The notes below the pieces were generated by a model, which was not told the origin of the DNA, searched no databases, and worked only from the letters and a program-made list of their open reading frames with translations. A DNA stretch of 43,634 bases from a virus: positions 1 to 43,634 of the IMG/VR virus record IMGVR_UViG_3300048924_000624; one strand, 5' to 3'. The position numbers and the translations under genes were made by a program. Positions 6,822 to 15,391 of the stretch are shown here, one piece after another (the stretch's first letter is position 1; every line of letters starts with the position of its first letter).

Positions 6822-8822
6822 TTAATCCCCGATATTGACCCATGCATTAGTTTGTTTATTCAGGTACTGCATTTGACGGAAATAAACGCCGAGCTTTCGG
6901 CCATCACTTCTGTTTTCCATCGTGATTCCCGTTACAACGCATCCTGCAGGTGATTCCCAGTTACCAAACCACGCATCAGTCGGGTTTCTGAGCTGTTGAC
7001 CACCACGGCGAATACCATTTACCACCCCATAACGCGCATCCGACTCTGCTTTTGTATACGCCTGACCTGCCGGGGTGTAATTCCCTTTCGGCTGGAAACG
7101 CCCGTCACTCTCCGCTTTGGTATATGCATCGCCTTTTCTGGCTAGTTCGACAACGGCATTACTGGCCTTATGGCGCATGTATGGCCTTGCTGCATCATTG
7201 CTCGCAAAGCCCGCATAGCTGGCGCTATCTGCAATGATGAAACGAGCATCAAAGTTGCTGTAGTTTGTCGGTATTATCTGACCAGTGAATGAAAATGTTG
7301 TGGTGTTCCAGTACCCCATAACTTTTGAATTCGCCCACAGGTCGACCTGACCATCCTTAGAGCTACGCAGCCCGGAGTCGTTATCACCAATATTTAAAGC
7401 GGCAGAGCCAACCGCGCCAACCTGTAGAGGACCGTTAACTATTGCGGATTTCCCCTGGGTAGGGTTCAGGTTAACCGTGCCGTCAGAGTTTAAAATAATG
7501 CTGTTGTTTGCCCCTTTGTAATTAAGAAGCGTGACGTTAGCATTCGTTGTTGAACCTGCGCCCACATACCAGTGGTTAGTATTAGAAGAGTCATAACAAA
7601 TGATATAGCTGGCATAACCCGCCGTTTTCGGCTGTAACCTGATAGCCTCGCCATCAACATTCATGATGAGCCTACCCGTCATAGTGTCGCTGCTTTTGTT
7701 CACCGCACCAATATCAGCCGGGGATGGTTTATTGGCCGCGTCATACTGCTTAACCCATCCAGACCACGTCCCGCTGTAGAGCGTACGAATGTACGAGCGG
7801 GAGCTGTTATAAACCCGGTAAATCTGCGTGATACCTGCATGCTTATAAACTTCCAGCGAACCGGCGTTAGCCTCTGGATAGTTCCTCCCTGTTTGCGCCT
7901 GCGCGTTTGCTGGCTGGTAATACAGCCCCGGCGTGGTGTAGGCATTTAAATCCTCAGCATTACCAATCCCCACAGCTTGTCCGTTAAAGATATCCTGCGC
8001 GGTAATGTTGATATCCGTACTCAGCCCCCGGCCATTGACCTTACGCCCTGACGGCACACGACCGTTTGCATTGTCATTAGCGGCCTTAACGGCTTTCGGC
8101 GTGGCAGCCAGTGCCTCAGACGTGCTGTCGGTTGCGCTACTGAGCTGGACAATACCTTTTTGCGCCGTAGTTGCGTCCTGGGCCGTGTACTTCCCTTTGG
8201 CAAGGTCGTATGCAGCCTTAACTGCTTTCGGTGTGGCCGCCAGCGCCTCCGACGAACTATCACTGGCGCTACTTAGCTGAACAAGACCTTTACGCACGGT
8301 CGTGGCATCCAGAACGCCAATGGCTTCACGCGAACTTTTTTGGGCTACCTCGCCTTTTGCCGCTATTTCAGCAAGATTTTTGTCGATACGCAGAAACAGG
8401 CCATCGCCGGTTGCCACTTTAAGCTCGATGTTTGCCTTCTCCGATACCGCAAGACGGTATTGCAGGCTCACGCTGACACCGTTTTCCGGTTTCTCAATGG
8501 CTGCACAGTTCGCAACGGAATAGAGCTCACCTGCATCTGTCAGCAGGCCGACTTCCCTGACAACAAATCCGCCAACATCAACGGGCAATACCAGTTGCGC
8601 GATGAACTGGTTCTCCTGGTCTGGCGAAACCTGCAGCGCCGATATCGCATTGCGATAGACTTCACGTACCAGTTTCGTCTGTACCGGATCCGGCTTAACG
8701 GCCTGGCCGTTACCATCGCCCACCACAAAATCTTTAATGATGACGGGTTTTCCGGTCGCAGAGGACTGCGCCTCCAGCTCCTTGCCCCGGTTGGTCAGTA
8801 TGCTGTAATACTTCTCAGCCAT
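6822..8822 (-). CDS. Tail fibre protein (P2 gpH-like)
   Basis: 666 residues forming the host-receptor-binding fibre. The N-terminal 150 residues (MAEKYYSILTNRGKELEAQS, then QLVLPVDVGGFVVREVGLL) are the P2 gpH-type baseplate-attachment domain. Two direct copies of a roughly 42-residue collagen-like fibre repeat follow, each with KG.VQLSSA.DS.SEALAATPKAVKAA. The distal part carries AYTKAESD..F modules and a variable C-terminus ending WVNIGD. The repeats are visible in DNA as well (8055-8290). The gene ends 2 bases before the chaperone start. The C-terminal domain probably sets host range and is the region most likely to have been exchanged. Confidence 0.93.
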   Translation of the reverse strand: MAEKYYSILTNRGKELEAQSSATGKPVIIKDFVVGDGNGQAVKPDPVQTKLVREVYRNAISALQVSPDQENQFIAQLVLPVDVGGFVVREVGLLTDAGELYSVANCAAIEKPENGVSVSLQYRLAVSEKANIELKVATGDGLFLRIDKNLAEIAAKGEVAQKSSREAIGVLDATTVRKGLVQLSSASDSSSEALAATPKAVKAAYDLAKGKYTAQDATTAQKGIVQLSSATDSTSEALAATPKAVKAANDNANGRVPSGRKVNGRGLSTDINITAQDIFNGQAVGIGNAEDLNAYTTPGLYYQPANAQAQTGRNYPEANAGSLEVYKHAGITQIYRVYNSSRSYIRTLYSGTWSGWVKQYDAANKPSPADIGAVNKSSDTMTGRLIMNVDGEAIRLQPKTAGYASYIICYDSSNTNHWYVGAGSTTNANVTLLNYKGANNSIILNSDGTVNLNPTQGKSAIVNGPLQVGAVGSAALNIGDNDSGLRSSKDGQVDLWANSKVMGYWNTTTFSFTGQIIPTNYSNFDARFIIADSASYAGFASNDAARPYMRHKASNAVVELARKGDAYTKAESDGRFQPKGNYTPAGQAYTKAESDARYGVVNGIRRGGQQLRNPTDAWFGNWESPAGCVVTGITMENRSDGRKLGVYFRQMQYLNKQTNAWVNIGD

Positions 8823-8824
8823 GG

Positions 8825-9376
8825 TTAAACTCCTGCTTCTATAACAACATCAATCCAGGCGGTAACGGCACCGCCGGTGTAATAGGTTCCCTTCGCGCCC
8901 AGGTCGGCAATCACATCGATGGTGGTCAGCAGGCTGCGAAGGTTTTTCGCTTTATCTACCTGCCGGCGTATACGCTGGTACAGGGCCTCATCAATGGCCT
9001 GTATGCTGTAGACCTCCACGCGAAAGGTATACGGTGCTTTGCGGGGTTCATCCTCCCACCACTCCACGACAGTAGTCGGCAGGCTGACGGCACTGAGCGA
9101 CCGGCGGACCGCACCGGCCGTACCGCGATGCTGATGGACATAGGCGGCATCCTTAATCACCTGCCGCTTTTCTTCTTCCGTCCAGGCCTCTTCCCAGGAG
9201 TCCACAGCAAATTCCCAGGCCAGCCAGGGCAGAAGATGAGCCGGACAGGTGTCAGGATTTTTCACCTTACGCACCATGTCGGTATCCAGCGCAACAATCT
9301 GCTCTGTGCCGGCCTGCTCCTGTGCCCGCTCCGGATGAATGGCGGAAGGCGGCAGAAGGGAGCGAAATTTATCCAC
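8825..9376 (-). CDS. Baseplate/tail protein I (P2 gpI)
   Basis: 183 residues. The N-terminus RSLLPPSAIHPERAQEQA and the tract DTCPAHLLPWLAWEFAVDSW are typical of P2 gpI, a baseplate wedge component near the fibre attachment. Translation starts at GTG (9376), overlapping the gpJ stop by 8 bases, which indicates coupling. It is followed by the fibre gene after 2 bases. Confidence 0.92.
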   Translation of the reverse strand: MDKFRSLLPPSAIHPERAQEQAGTEQIVALDTDMVRKVKNPDTCPAHLLPWLAWEFAVDSWEEAWTEEEKRQVIKDAAYVHQHRGTAGAVRRSLSAVSLPTTVVEWWEDEPRKAPYTFRVEVYSIQAIDEALYQRIRRQVDKAKNLRSLLTTIDVIADLGAKGTYYTGGAVTAWIDVVIEAGV

Positions 9377-10283
9377 CGGAGCCCCCTTTACGTGTGATAT
9401 TTATGGCGCTGCACCACGGGGCCTGTCCTGCAGCCGCTTCCAGATCTGCAGTCGGGGTGATCAACTTAACTCTGGATACACCAGGCTGCTGAAGTGCTGA
9501 GTAAATCGCGGAGAGTGGTACGATGGCGTTAATGCGATGGGAAAGAAGTGTGTAGCTCGTCAGCGTGCTGATGGCATTTTCCAGTACCGTCTGCGCATCC
9601 GGTCCGTCAGGGATCTCGAGCTCCGCCGTGACGGCATAACTTGCGATGGTGGCACTTTTCACGCTGACAAAATCGGTGAGCGGCCTGACTTCATCCGCGC
9701 TGAGTTTATTCATCACCGCTTCGATCAGGATAAGACCAGCCACGCCGTTACCGGTTCGCGAAAGCACATACACATCCACCTCGCCAGGGCGGTTGTGCGT
9801 TTCTGGCCCATAAGCATCCGCGTCCAGCACATCGTTATCCGCAGATTTGGCATGGAAACGATAGGCGTTGCGCGCACCGGCCGTATTCAGCTGCGCCCAG
9901 GATAGCTGGATCCGCTCCCGAAAAGCATTATCGTCCTCGTATACAGGATCGACGGGGGGCACCGCATCCGGATCGCCTGGATTAATCACCAGACGGGAAA
10001 CGTTAAAACCCGCGCCTAGCTGATCGAGATCGGCGCCTCTGGCACTGGCAAGGAATACTGCTCGTACCGCGTCGTTAACCCGCTGAAACGCCAGGGTGAG
10101 CTGGTAGGCGTTGATTTCGCCCTGTTTATACGCCGGGTCAGATTCCACCAGCGCATCAAATTCCGGATCCAGTTCCCGCAGGCGAGCCAGCCAGCGGGTA
10201 AAAATGTCGGCCGCATCCGGTACCACCAGGGCATCCGGTACCGCGAGGGTGGACAGGTTAATTACGTCATAGTTGTTTGCCAT
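9369..10283 (-). CDS. Baseplate assembly protein J (P2 gpJ)
   Basis: 304 residues from MANNYDVINLSTL; GGAGG twelve bases upstream fixes this start, and a longer in-frame extension that runs into gpW is rejected. It is a wedge protein that shapes the baseplate edge of a contractile tail. Visible family features are the DALVVPD start, YQLTLAFQRVNDAVRAVFLA, GADLDQLGAGFNV and a C-terminal half with PLTDFVSVKSA. Start and stop overlap gpW and gpI respectively, so the three are translationally coupled. Confidence 0.92.
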   Translation of the reverse strand: MANNYDVINLSTLAVPDALVVPDAADIFTRWLARLRELDPEFDALVESDPAYKQGEINAYQLTLAFQRVNDAVRAVFLASARGADLDQLGAGFNVSRLVINPGDPDAVPPVDPVYEDDNAFRERIQLSWAQLNTAGARNAYRFHAKSADNDVLDADAYGPETHNRPGEVDVYVLSRTGNGVAGLILIEAVMNKLSADEVRPLTDFVSVKSATIASYAVTAELEIPDGPDAQTVLENAISTLTSYTLLSHRINAIVPLSAIYSALQQPGVSRVKLITPTADLEAAAGQAPWCSAINITRKGGSGG

Positions 10284-10620
10284 AAATCGGTATGCCTCCG
10301 GTGCTGACAGGAAGATTGTTCTCTTTGTTAATCCCTTCGATATCCACCACACACCCCGTTTCGTCAGCCGGGAAAGAAACGACAACGCGCGTGACCTTCA
10401 GCCGTGGTTCCCAGCGCGACAGCGCCGAGGCGGTCGCTGCGATAATGCGCAGCCTCGTAAGGTCGTCACGGGGGCTATCCACCAGCGAAAACAGATCGCT
10501 GCCATAGTCACGGACCAGCACACGGCTGCCGAGCGGCGTGGAGAGAATATCGCTGACGGACTGGCGCAGATGATCGCTACCGGACAGGCGTTTCCCGGTC
10601 CGGCTGTTTACACCGTTCAT
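10267..10620 (-). CDS. Baseplate assembly protein W (P2 gpW, gp25-like)
   Basis: 117 residues from MNGVNSRTGKRLSG. The tracts DHLRQSVSDILSTPLGSRV and SRWEPRLKVTRV match P2 gpW and T4 gp25, the lysozyme-fold wedge protein that starts sheath assembly. The family's glutamate region is conserved. The start chosen matches the P2 protein's start; the open frame upstream is non-coding. It overlaps gpJ by 17 bases. Confidence 0.93.
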   Translation of the reverse strand: MNGVNSRTGKRLSGSDHLRQSVSDILSTPLGSRVLVRDYGSDLFSLVDSPRDDLTRLRIIAATASALSRWEPRLKVTRVVVSFPADETGCVVDIEGINKENNLPVSTGGIPIYGKQL

Positions 10621-10657
10621 AATGTTTTTCCGTATCTGTTTGCCGGATGGCGGAGGG

Positions 10658-11776
10658 TTAGCCGAAGTAATCCGGGCCGGTCTTATCCTTGCTGCCGGAT
10701 TTTTTTGAAGATTTCGCAGGTTTACGAATATCAACCACCAGGTTGTACGTGTAGCTGAACCCGGCGGGCGTCAGGGAAAAAACCAGTGATTCCACTACCC
10801 AGGCACGATCTTCCCGCTCGCCAAAACCGGATGTGGAAACGCCGGATTCTGCCGTAAGCGGGACATGTTTCGGGCGGCACGGTCCCGTCACCGTCATTTT
10901 CTGCTCATTGCGCCGGGCCTGCGTTTTTTTCGCTTTTGCCTGCTGGTCAGCAGTGGCCTTTGCGGGCTGGGTGTAGGGATTCGCCAAAGAGGGGCCGTCA
11001 TGGTCAACTGAGGTAGTTTTGGTCTTGCCGTCAGCCTCATCGTAATAACGCACGCCGATTTTGCCCGATGACTTACCGCTGTTGCCGGTCGCTTTCCCCG
11101 TCGAACTCCCCCGCTCGCCTTCATTGTATGACCAGCTGGAGACCTCTTCAGGTGTGATGACCAGTGCGCATGTCTGCTCACCGGAGGCTTTCGCTGTGGC
11201 TCCCTGACGCAGAAACAGCCAGTAACCGCCCGACGGCTTGCTGACGGCGTTCCATGTGCGGGCAAGGCGGGTCAGCAAATTGGCGTCGGATTCTGCCACC
11301 TGATCAACATGATCGATATGGATATCGGCGAGCTCTGCGGCCACTTTCGGTACCAGACCGTTTTCAGTGGCCACAGTTTTAATCAGATCCGCCAGTCGTA
11401 GATTATCCCAGCTTCGGGTCTTCTGGCTGAGCACATCACCGGGCTGTTTCTGTGCGTTCATGGGCGCGGCGGTGGCATAAATCTCGATACGACGTGGCGG
11501 ACCACTGCTGCCGACGCCGGATACCACGAACCAGCCCTTATCCACCAGCTGGTCGTTGAAGCCCAGTGCAACGCGTAGTCGCGCACCTTTTGTCGGTAAA
11601 GGGAGCGTTTCCGACAGCAGCGTAATTTTCAGCTCATCCGCTTTAGCCGTGGCGCCGCCGTAATCGGTCAGCGTCAGCTCTGCCAGGCTTTGCTGCAGCG
11701 CGCGGGTAATATCTTTTCCCTCCGCGCTGACGCTGAAAGCGGGAGCATATTCGGGTTTAACACTCTGTTCGGTCAT
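10658..11776 (-). CDS. Tail hub protein D (late control D, VgrG/gp27-like)
   Basis: 372 residues from MTEQSVKPEY. P2 gpD relatives form the trimeric hub under the spike of contractile tails. The family tracts are visible: GKDITRALQQSLAELTLTD, LRVALGFNDQLVDKGWFVV, DANLLTRLARTWNAVSKPSG and a C-terminal half with PLTAESG and FSYTYNLVVDI. A Gly/Ser/Lys-rich loop is present in the middle, and the C-terminus is Lys/Ser-rich. The ATG lies 1 base after the gpX stop. In P2 the gene also gave its name to late gene control, but the structural role is the conserved one. Confidence 0.9.
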   Translation of the reverse strand: MTEQSVKPEYAPAFSVSAEGKDITRALQQSLAELTLTDYGGATAKADELKITLLSETLPLPTKGARLRVALGFNDQLVDKGWFVVSGVGSSGPPRRIEIYATAAPMNAQKQPGDVLSQKTRSWDNLRLADLIKTVATENGLVPKVAAELADIHIDHVDQVAESDANLLTRLARTWNAVSKPSGGYWLFLRQGATAKASGEQTCALVITPEEVSSWSYNEGERGSSTGKATGNSGKSSGKIGVRYYDEADGKTKTTSVDHDGPSLANPYTQPAKATADQQAKAKKTQARRNEQKMTVTGPCRPKHVPLTAESGVSTSGFGEREDRAWVVESLVFSLTPAGFSYTYNLVVDIRKPAKSSKKSGSKDKTGPDYFG

Positions 11777-11777
11777 T

Positions 11778-11993
11778 TTAATCCCACAGGCTGAACGCAG
11801 AATCCTCAACCGGCGGAGCCAGATCCGGCAGGGTGATAAACAGGCCAGACGGATAAACAGCACCGACATCGGCCAGCCCCGGATTCGCTTCGAGTATCTG
11901 CGTCACTAAATAAGAAAGGTTTTCCGTGCCGTAATGCGCCGCACAGACAGCATCCAGCACGTCACCGTCACGGGTTTGATATATCGTCTGCAT
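11778..11993 (-). CDS. Tail protein X (LysM-like)
   Basis: 71 residues starting MQTIYQTRDGDVLD, with AHYG, VTQILEANPGL and YPSGLFITLPDL, the compact LysM-like pattern of P2 gpX. It probably links tube and hub. It overlaps gpU by 26 bases and sits 1 base ahead of gpD, so expression is coupled. Confidence 0.92.
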   Translation of the reverse strand: MQTIYQTRDGDVLDAVCAAHYGTENLSYLVTQILEANPGLADVGAVYPSGLFITLPDLAPPVEDSAFSLWD

Positions 11994-12438
11994 AATGTTT
12001 CAGCGTCATCGTCCAGTTTTTATTACGGTGGCCGCCGCCAGGCAGAAATCGACTGGTCGTGTCGGAGAAGTCGATCACCACCCACCAGCCCAGCACATCC
12101 CCTTCGCCGCTGACCAGCTGCTGTGGCTTATTCTGATCGGCGAGGTCGTAGAGATCGTTAACGGCCTCCACCCCCTTACGAAAGAACGCATGCGACTCCC
12201 CCTCAAGCCGGACGGTGCGCCCGGGCTTACCGGTATATTGCAACAGGTCCTGTTTGCCGATCCGCTCCTGCTCGCTCCATCGCCAGCTGGCCTCGCGGGT
12301 CAGCTGGTTGTAAGCCGTGGTGTCGATGGAAAAGGCAAAGTCGCCCAGCATCATCATCACCCGGGCAGCCTGTGCGCCACGAATCGCACTGGACCGGGAC
12401 TGCCCGAAGTCTTCAAAGACAGGAATGATTTCACTCAC
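11968..12438 (-). CDS. Tail protein U (P2 gpU)
   Basis: 156 residues with a GTG start that overlaps the tape-measure stop as GTGA. MMMLGDFAFSIDTTAYNQL, then WRWSEQERIG and GWWVVIDF are typical of P2 gpU, a tube-to-hub or tail-completion component. The position between tape measure and gpX/gpD is that of other P2-like tails. Confidence 0.9.
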   Translation of the reverse strand: MSEIIPVFEDFGQSRSSAIRGAQAARVMMMLGDFAFSIDTTAYNQLTREASWRWSEQERIGKQDLLQYTGKPGRTVRLEGESHAFFRKGVEAVNDLYDLADQNKPQQLVSGEGDVLGWWVVIDFSDTTSRFLPGGGHRNKNWTMTLKHYADDISNP

Positions 12439-14432
12439 CAGATTTGTCCTCCGTCCAGCATGCTGCTGTCACCCATAAATGCCGGGTTACTTTTCGTCAC
12501 AGCGCTCACTTCATCAGCAATCCCTCGCTCGTCCTGCCCCGGCGCACCGTAAATTTCAAACCGGTATTCAAACTTACGATTATCTGTCAGTTGGTGGGGA
12601 GGTGGCGCTTTGTCCGCTGAATCCAGCCTCTGCAATAAGATTTCCCAGCCACTGCCACCCTCTTCGCCTGATTTGCCTGCTGGCGGGAGAGGCTCCTGGG
12701 CCGGATACCGGGGTAAGGCAATTTCAGGCGGGTAAAGCAGAGGATCCGCGCGGTTATCCCGGAGGCGTTGATTATCAGTGAACGCCTCCCGCATACCGCC
12801 AGATTCAGATGGAGGATAAACATCAACATTCACCTTCGGATTAACCGTTAAAGGCTTGTCTGAGGATCCTGTCAATTGCTCGGCTACGGGCCAGTTGAGG
12901 CTTTTTTCAAACGCAGGTAAGGAAGGGAATGTGTAATTATCCCAGGCACCCGCAGACTGATCGGATGTTTCACGCCCGGGCTGCGCCGGTGCCTCCTTGT
13001 TCTGGTTCAGTGCTGAGTCCCAGGAGAACGGTGCGACACTTCTTTCCGGCGTCACATACTTATCGAGTGTATTGTTGAAAGCATCCTCGTCGTCCCGGAA
13101 AAATCCCCGGGTGTCCCGGTATGATTTTTTCACGTCATCCACCAGCGCCGGTTTTTCAGTGAGCTGCTGCTCAAACCATTCGCCCTGCCCGTTTTTCTGG
13201 GCCGTCATGCGCGCGATATCAACCGAACCCGTCATTGCCAGCGACTTAAGTACATCCCGCTGATCGCTTCGCTCATCCGGTAAAAGCCAGGACAGTTTTT
13301 TCGCCAGCGCGTAGGCTACTTTCCCGACAAACACAATGCCCTGGCCGAACGTCAGCACGCCCGGGTACAGGTCGTTGCGCAGGAAGCTGACAATCCGCTT
13401 TATACCGCCACCCTTAAACCACTCCGCCAGATCGTCCGTCAATCGGCGGATATCCGGGGCCAGTTCATTACCCAGTTGTCCTGAAATCTCCGCTACAGCG
13501 GAGGATAAGACGGTGCGCAGGTTCGTGACAGCACGGTTGCCGGCCATAGCCCCTTCAGCCCCCTCTTTCGTGACGAGGTTATAGCGCCGCTGCTCGTCCA
13601 TCAGGTCACGGTAGCTCTTGCCGGACTGCTTGAGCAGCATCAACAGTTTGCTGGCCTCACCACCGAACAGCGAATCCAGTGCAAACGAGGCCTTCGATTC
13701 ATCCTGCAGGCTGAGTGCACGCTCAACAATTTTTTCGAACTGCGCCATATCGCTGAGCCCGGCAAAATCACCAGCTTTAAAACCCAGCGTTTCAAACGCA
13801 TCCTGCAAAGAACCCTGCTTGCCGTTCTGCTTGTACTCTCCCGACTTATGCAGATACTCCTCAAACAGATCGCCGATATTCTCCCCGTTCATGTCGTACT
13901 GTTTTGCGAGCGTGTCCCAGGCGTCAAAGGTGGTGACATCGACACCATAACTTTTCGCCACGCCTGTACGACGAGCGGTTTCTGCGTTGGTTGCCGCCGG
14001 TGCAATAAGGGTACCCAGTGCGGAGGCGATAACCCCACCGCCGCCGATGGCGAGCCCGGGGGCCATCATGCCCCCCAGTTGACTGGCGATCCCCATCCCC
14101 CGGCGAAACAGGCCTTTCCCGGCCCCCTTGAACGCTGCCAGTCGCTGGGCCTTTTGCATCTGCTGATTCAGCTTCTGCTGCTCGGCCTCCGTTTTACGGA
14201 TTTCACGGGAAACATCGCTGTAACGCCGTTTAAGGTCTCCCAGGCTTTGCCCGGCCAGTTTCGCTCGCTTAATCTCCGCCGCCAGCTTAGTCTGGTCTTT
14301 CGTCAGCTTTTCTGACTGCTTCCCGACGTTCTTCAGGCTCTTTTGCAGGCCGTTCGCTGAACGGCTCCAGGAGCTGTCGATATTGCCGCCAAAGGTAATG
14401 ACGGCCTTAAGGTTCTGGCTTAATCCGGCCAC
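12435..14432 (-). CDS. Tail tape measure protein (P2 gpT-like)
   Basis: 665 residues from a GTG. Residues 1-115 form a strong coiled coil (GLQKSLKNVGKQSEKLTKDQ and repeats), then a Gly/Ala-rich hydrophobic segment (about 125-150, GIASQLGGMMAPGLAIGGGG) that would insert in the membrane during DNA entry. The middle is helical and the C-terminus ends with FEYRFEIYGAPGQDERG, as in P2-type tape measures. The protein sets tail length; 665 residues would give a tail of roughly 100 nm by the usual 1.5 angstrom per residue. It overlaps the E' frame at its start and gpU at its end. Confidence 0.93.
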   Translation of the reverse strand: MAGLSQNLKAVITFGGNIDSSWSRSANGLQKSLKNVGKQSEKLTKDQTKLAAEIKRAKLAGQSLGDLKRRYSDVSREIRKTEAEQQKLNQQMQKAQRLAAFKGAGKGLFRRGMGIASQLGGMMAPGLAIGGGGVIASALGTLIAPAATNAETARRTGVAKSYGVDVTTFDAWDTLAKQYDMNGENIGDLFEEYLHKSGEYKQNGKQGSLQDAFETLGFKAGDFAGLSDMAQFEKIVERALSLQDESKASFALDSLFGGEASKLLMLLKQSGKSYRDLMDEQRRYNLVTKEGAEGAMAGNRAVTNLRTVLSSAVAEISGQLGNELAPDIRRLTDDLAEWFKGGGIKRIVSFLRNDLYPGVLTFGQGIVFVGKVAYALAKKLSWLLPDERSDQRDVLKSLAMTGSVDIARMTAQKNGQGEWFEQQLTEKPALVDDVKKSYRDTRGFFRDDEDAFNNTLDKYVTPERSVAPFSWDSALNQNKEAPAQPGRETSDQSAGAWDNYTFPSLPAFEKSLNWPVAEQLTGSSDKPLTVNPKVNVDVYPPSESGGMREAFTDNQRLRDNRADPLLYPPEIALPRYPAQEPLPPAGKSGEEGGSGWEILLQRLDSADKAPPPHQLTDNRKFEYRFEIYGAPGQDERGIADEVSAVTKSNPAFMGDSSMLDGGQIW

Positions 14433-14538
14433 GGTTTACCGCCTCCAGTTCGTCGGTTAGAAAATCAGAAAATACGCTGAACGGCATATCCAGGTATTCC
14501 GTCATAGGAAAATGCAGACGTCGCCCCAGAAAACGCAT
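14407..14538 (-). CDS. gpE'-like tail assembly extension (frame -1 to E)
   Basis: A 43-codon frame beginning MRFLGRRLHFPM and containing SVFSDFLTDELEAVNRG. In P2 the tail assembly chaperone E is extended by a -1 ribosomal frameshift into E'. Here the -1 frame is open from inside E through to 14407. A slippery candidate, GTTTTTA, lies near codon 80 of E (14582-14588 on the minus strand). The usual function is to chaperone the tape measure. Whether it is made alone or only as an E-E' fusion is not shown by the sequence. Confidence 0.7.
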   Translation of the reverse strand: MRFLGRRLHFPMTEYLDMPFSVFSDFLTDELEAVNRGRIKPEP

Positions 14539-14546
14539 CGCCCGAA

Positions 14547-14834
14547 TCAGCCCTCTTTCGGACGCTCCCTGGGCGGGAGCATAAAAACGTTAAATGCGTC
14601 CAGCAGCTGCGCATAATCCGCCGCCGTCAGCTGCCAGATATCCTGCTCGCTGAGGTTGCACAGCAGCGCAATCATGCGCGCTTCTTTTTCTTCTTCACTG
14701 CCGCGATCTTTGGAAAAGGCGATACGGTCACGCACCAGGGGCTCACGCAGCGTCACCTGGTTGAGCGCACTACCATTTTCAAGCGTGACGGGGGAATACA
14801 GTTTGATCACGCGGGTTTCACCAGGAAAAGACAT
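14547..14834 (-). CDS. Tail assembly chaperone E (P2 gpE)
   Basis: 95 residues from MSFPGETRVIKL; GGAGATAAAC gives a well-placed ribosome site for this ATG, while an upstream in-frame ATG lies in the T tract of a terminator. ALNQVTLREPLVRDRI and the helical C-terminus LTAADYAQLLDAFNVF are typical of gpE. The protein cooperates with the E-E' frameshift product to keep the tape measure soluble before tube assembly. It lies between tube protein and tape measure, as expected. Confidence 0.9.
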   Translation of the reverse strand: MSFPGETRVIKLYSPVTLENGSALNQVTLREPLVRDRIAFSKDRGSEEEKEARMIALLCNLSEQDIWQLTAADYAQLLDAFNVFMLPPRERPKEG

Positions 14835-14846
14835 GTTTATCTCCAT

Positions 14847-14868
14847 AAAAAAACGGCCCGCAGGCCGT
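14847..14868 (-). terminator. Terminator-like hairpin between tail tube and E
   Basis: On the minus strand the stem ACGGCC / GGCCGT with a 4-base loop is followed by seven T residues directly before the E ribosome site. It could lower expression of E and the tape measure relative to the tube protein. Confidence 0.7.
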
Positions 14869-14884
14869 TGTAAGTTCTTTTGAA

Positions 14885-15391
14885 TTAAAGGCGTACTTTC
14901 GCCGCAAGGCCGGACAGGACATCCACACCATTCACCCGTCGCGCAAAACGCTCGGTATCAATAGCAAAAAGCTCCCGGCCATCTTTGGTCTGGCGGTAAT
15001 AGCTCACCGCGATTTCCACCGTGATGGCATTTTCCGACAGACTGTCCTTGCCCCGCGCATCCGGCGTAACGGTCTGCACAAAGCCTTCGATCTCCTCGAT
15101 GGTGCCCAGTGCGGTACCGTTCGCCAGATAACCCTGATACGCCGTAAAGCGCGGGCGGCTGCCGCTGACAAAACCAAAAGCGGTCAGCATGTCCGTGTCC
15201 ACACCGTAGAATTTCAGCTGACAGGTCAGCGCCTCCATGCCGTCATCCACGGGTGTGGGTGCGTCCTGCGCGCCGGTGCGCAGGTCAGTTTTGACAATGG
15301 ACAGCGTCGGCGGTGTGAATTCATGCGCCCCCTGAATGCGGACCCCCTGCCGGAAGAAGGTCCAGACGCGTAATGTGTTTTTTTCGCTCAT
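14885..15391 (-). CDS. Major tail tube protein (P2 FII)
   Basis: 168 residues that build the inner tube of the contractile tail. The tracts LPTLSIVKT-like strand, MEALTCQLKFYGVD and VEIAVSYYRQTKDGREL are those of the FII family, and the length is normal. The start codon overlaps the sheath stop as ATGA, so sheath and tube are coupled. A terminator-like hairpin directly follows, which fits a need for high output of this gene compared with the next ones. Confidence 0.92.
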   Translation of the reverse strand: MSEKNTLRVWTFFRQGVRIQGAHEFTPPTLSIVKTDLRTGAQDAPTPVDDGMEALTCQLKFYGVDTDMLTAFGFVSGSRPRFTAYQGYLANGTALGTIEEIEGFVQTVTPDARGKDSLSENAITVEIAVSYYRQTKDGRELFAIDTERFARRVNGVDVLSGLAAKVRL

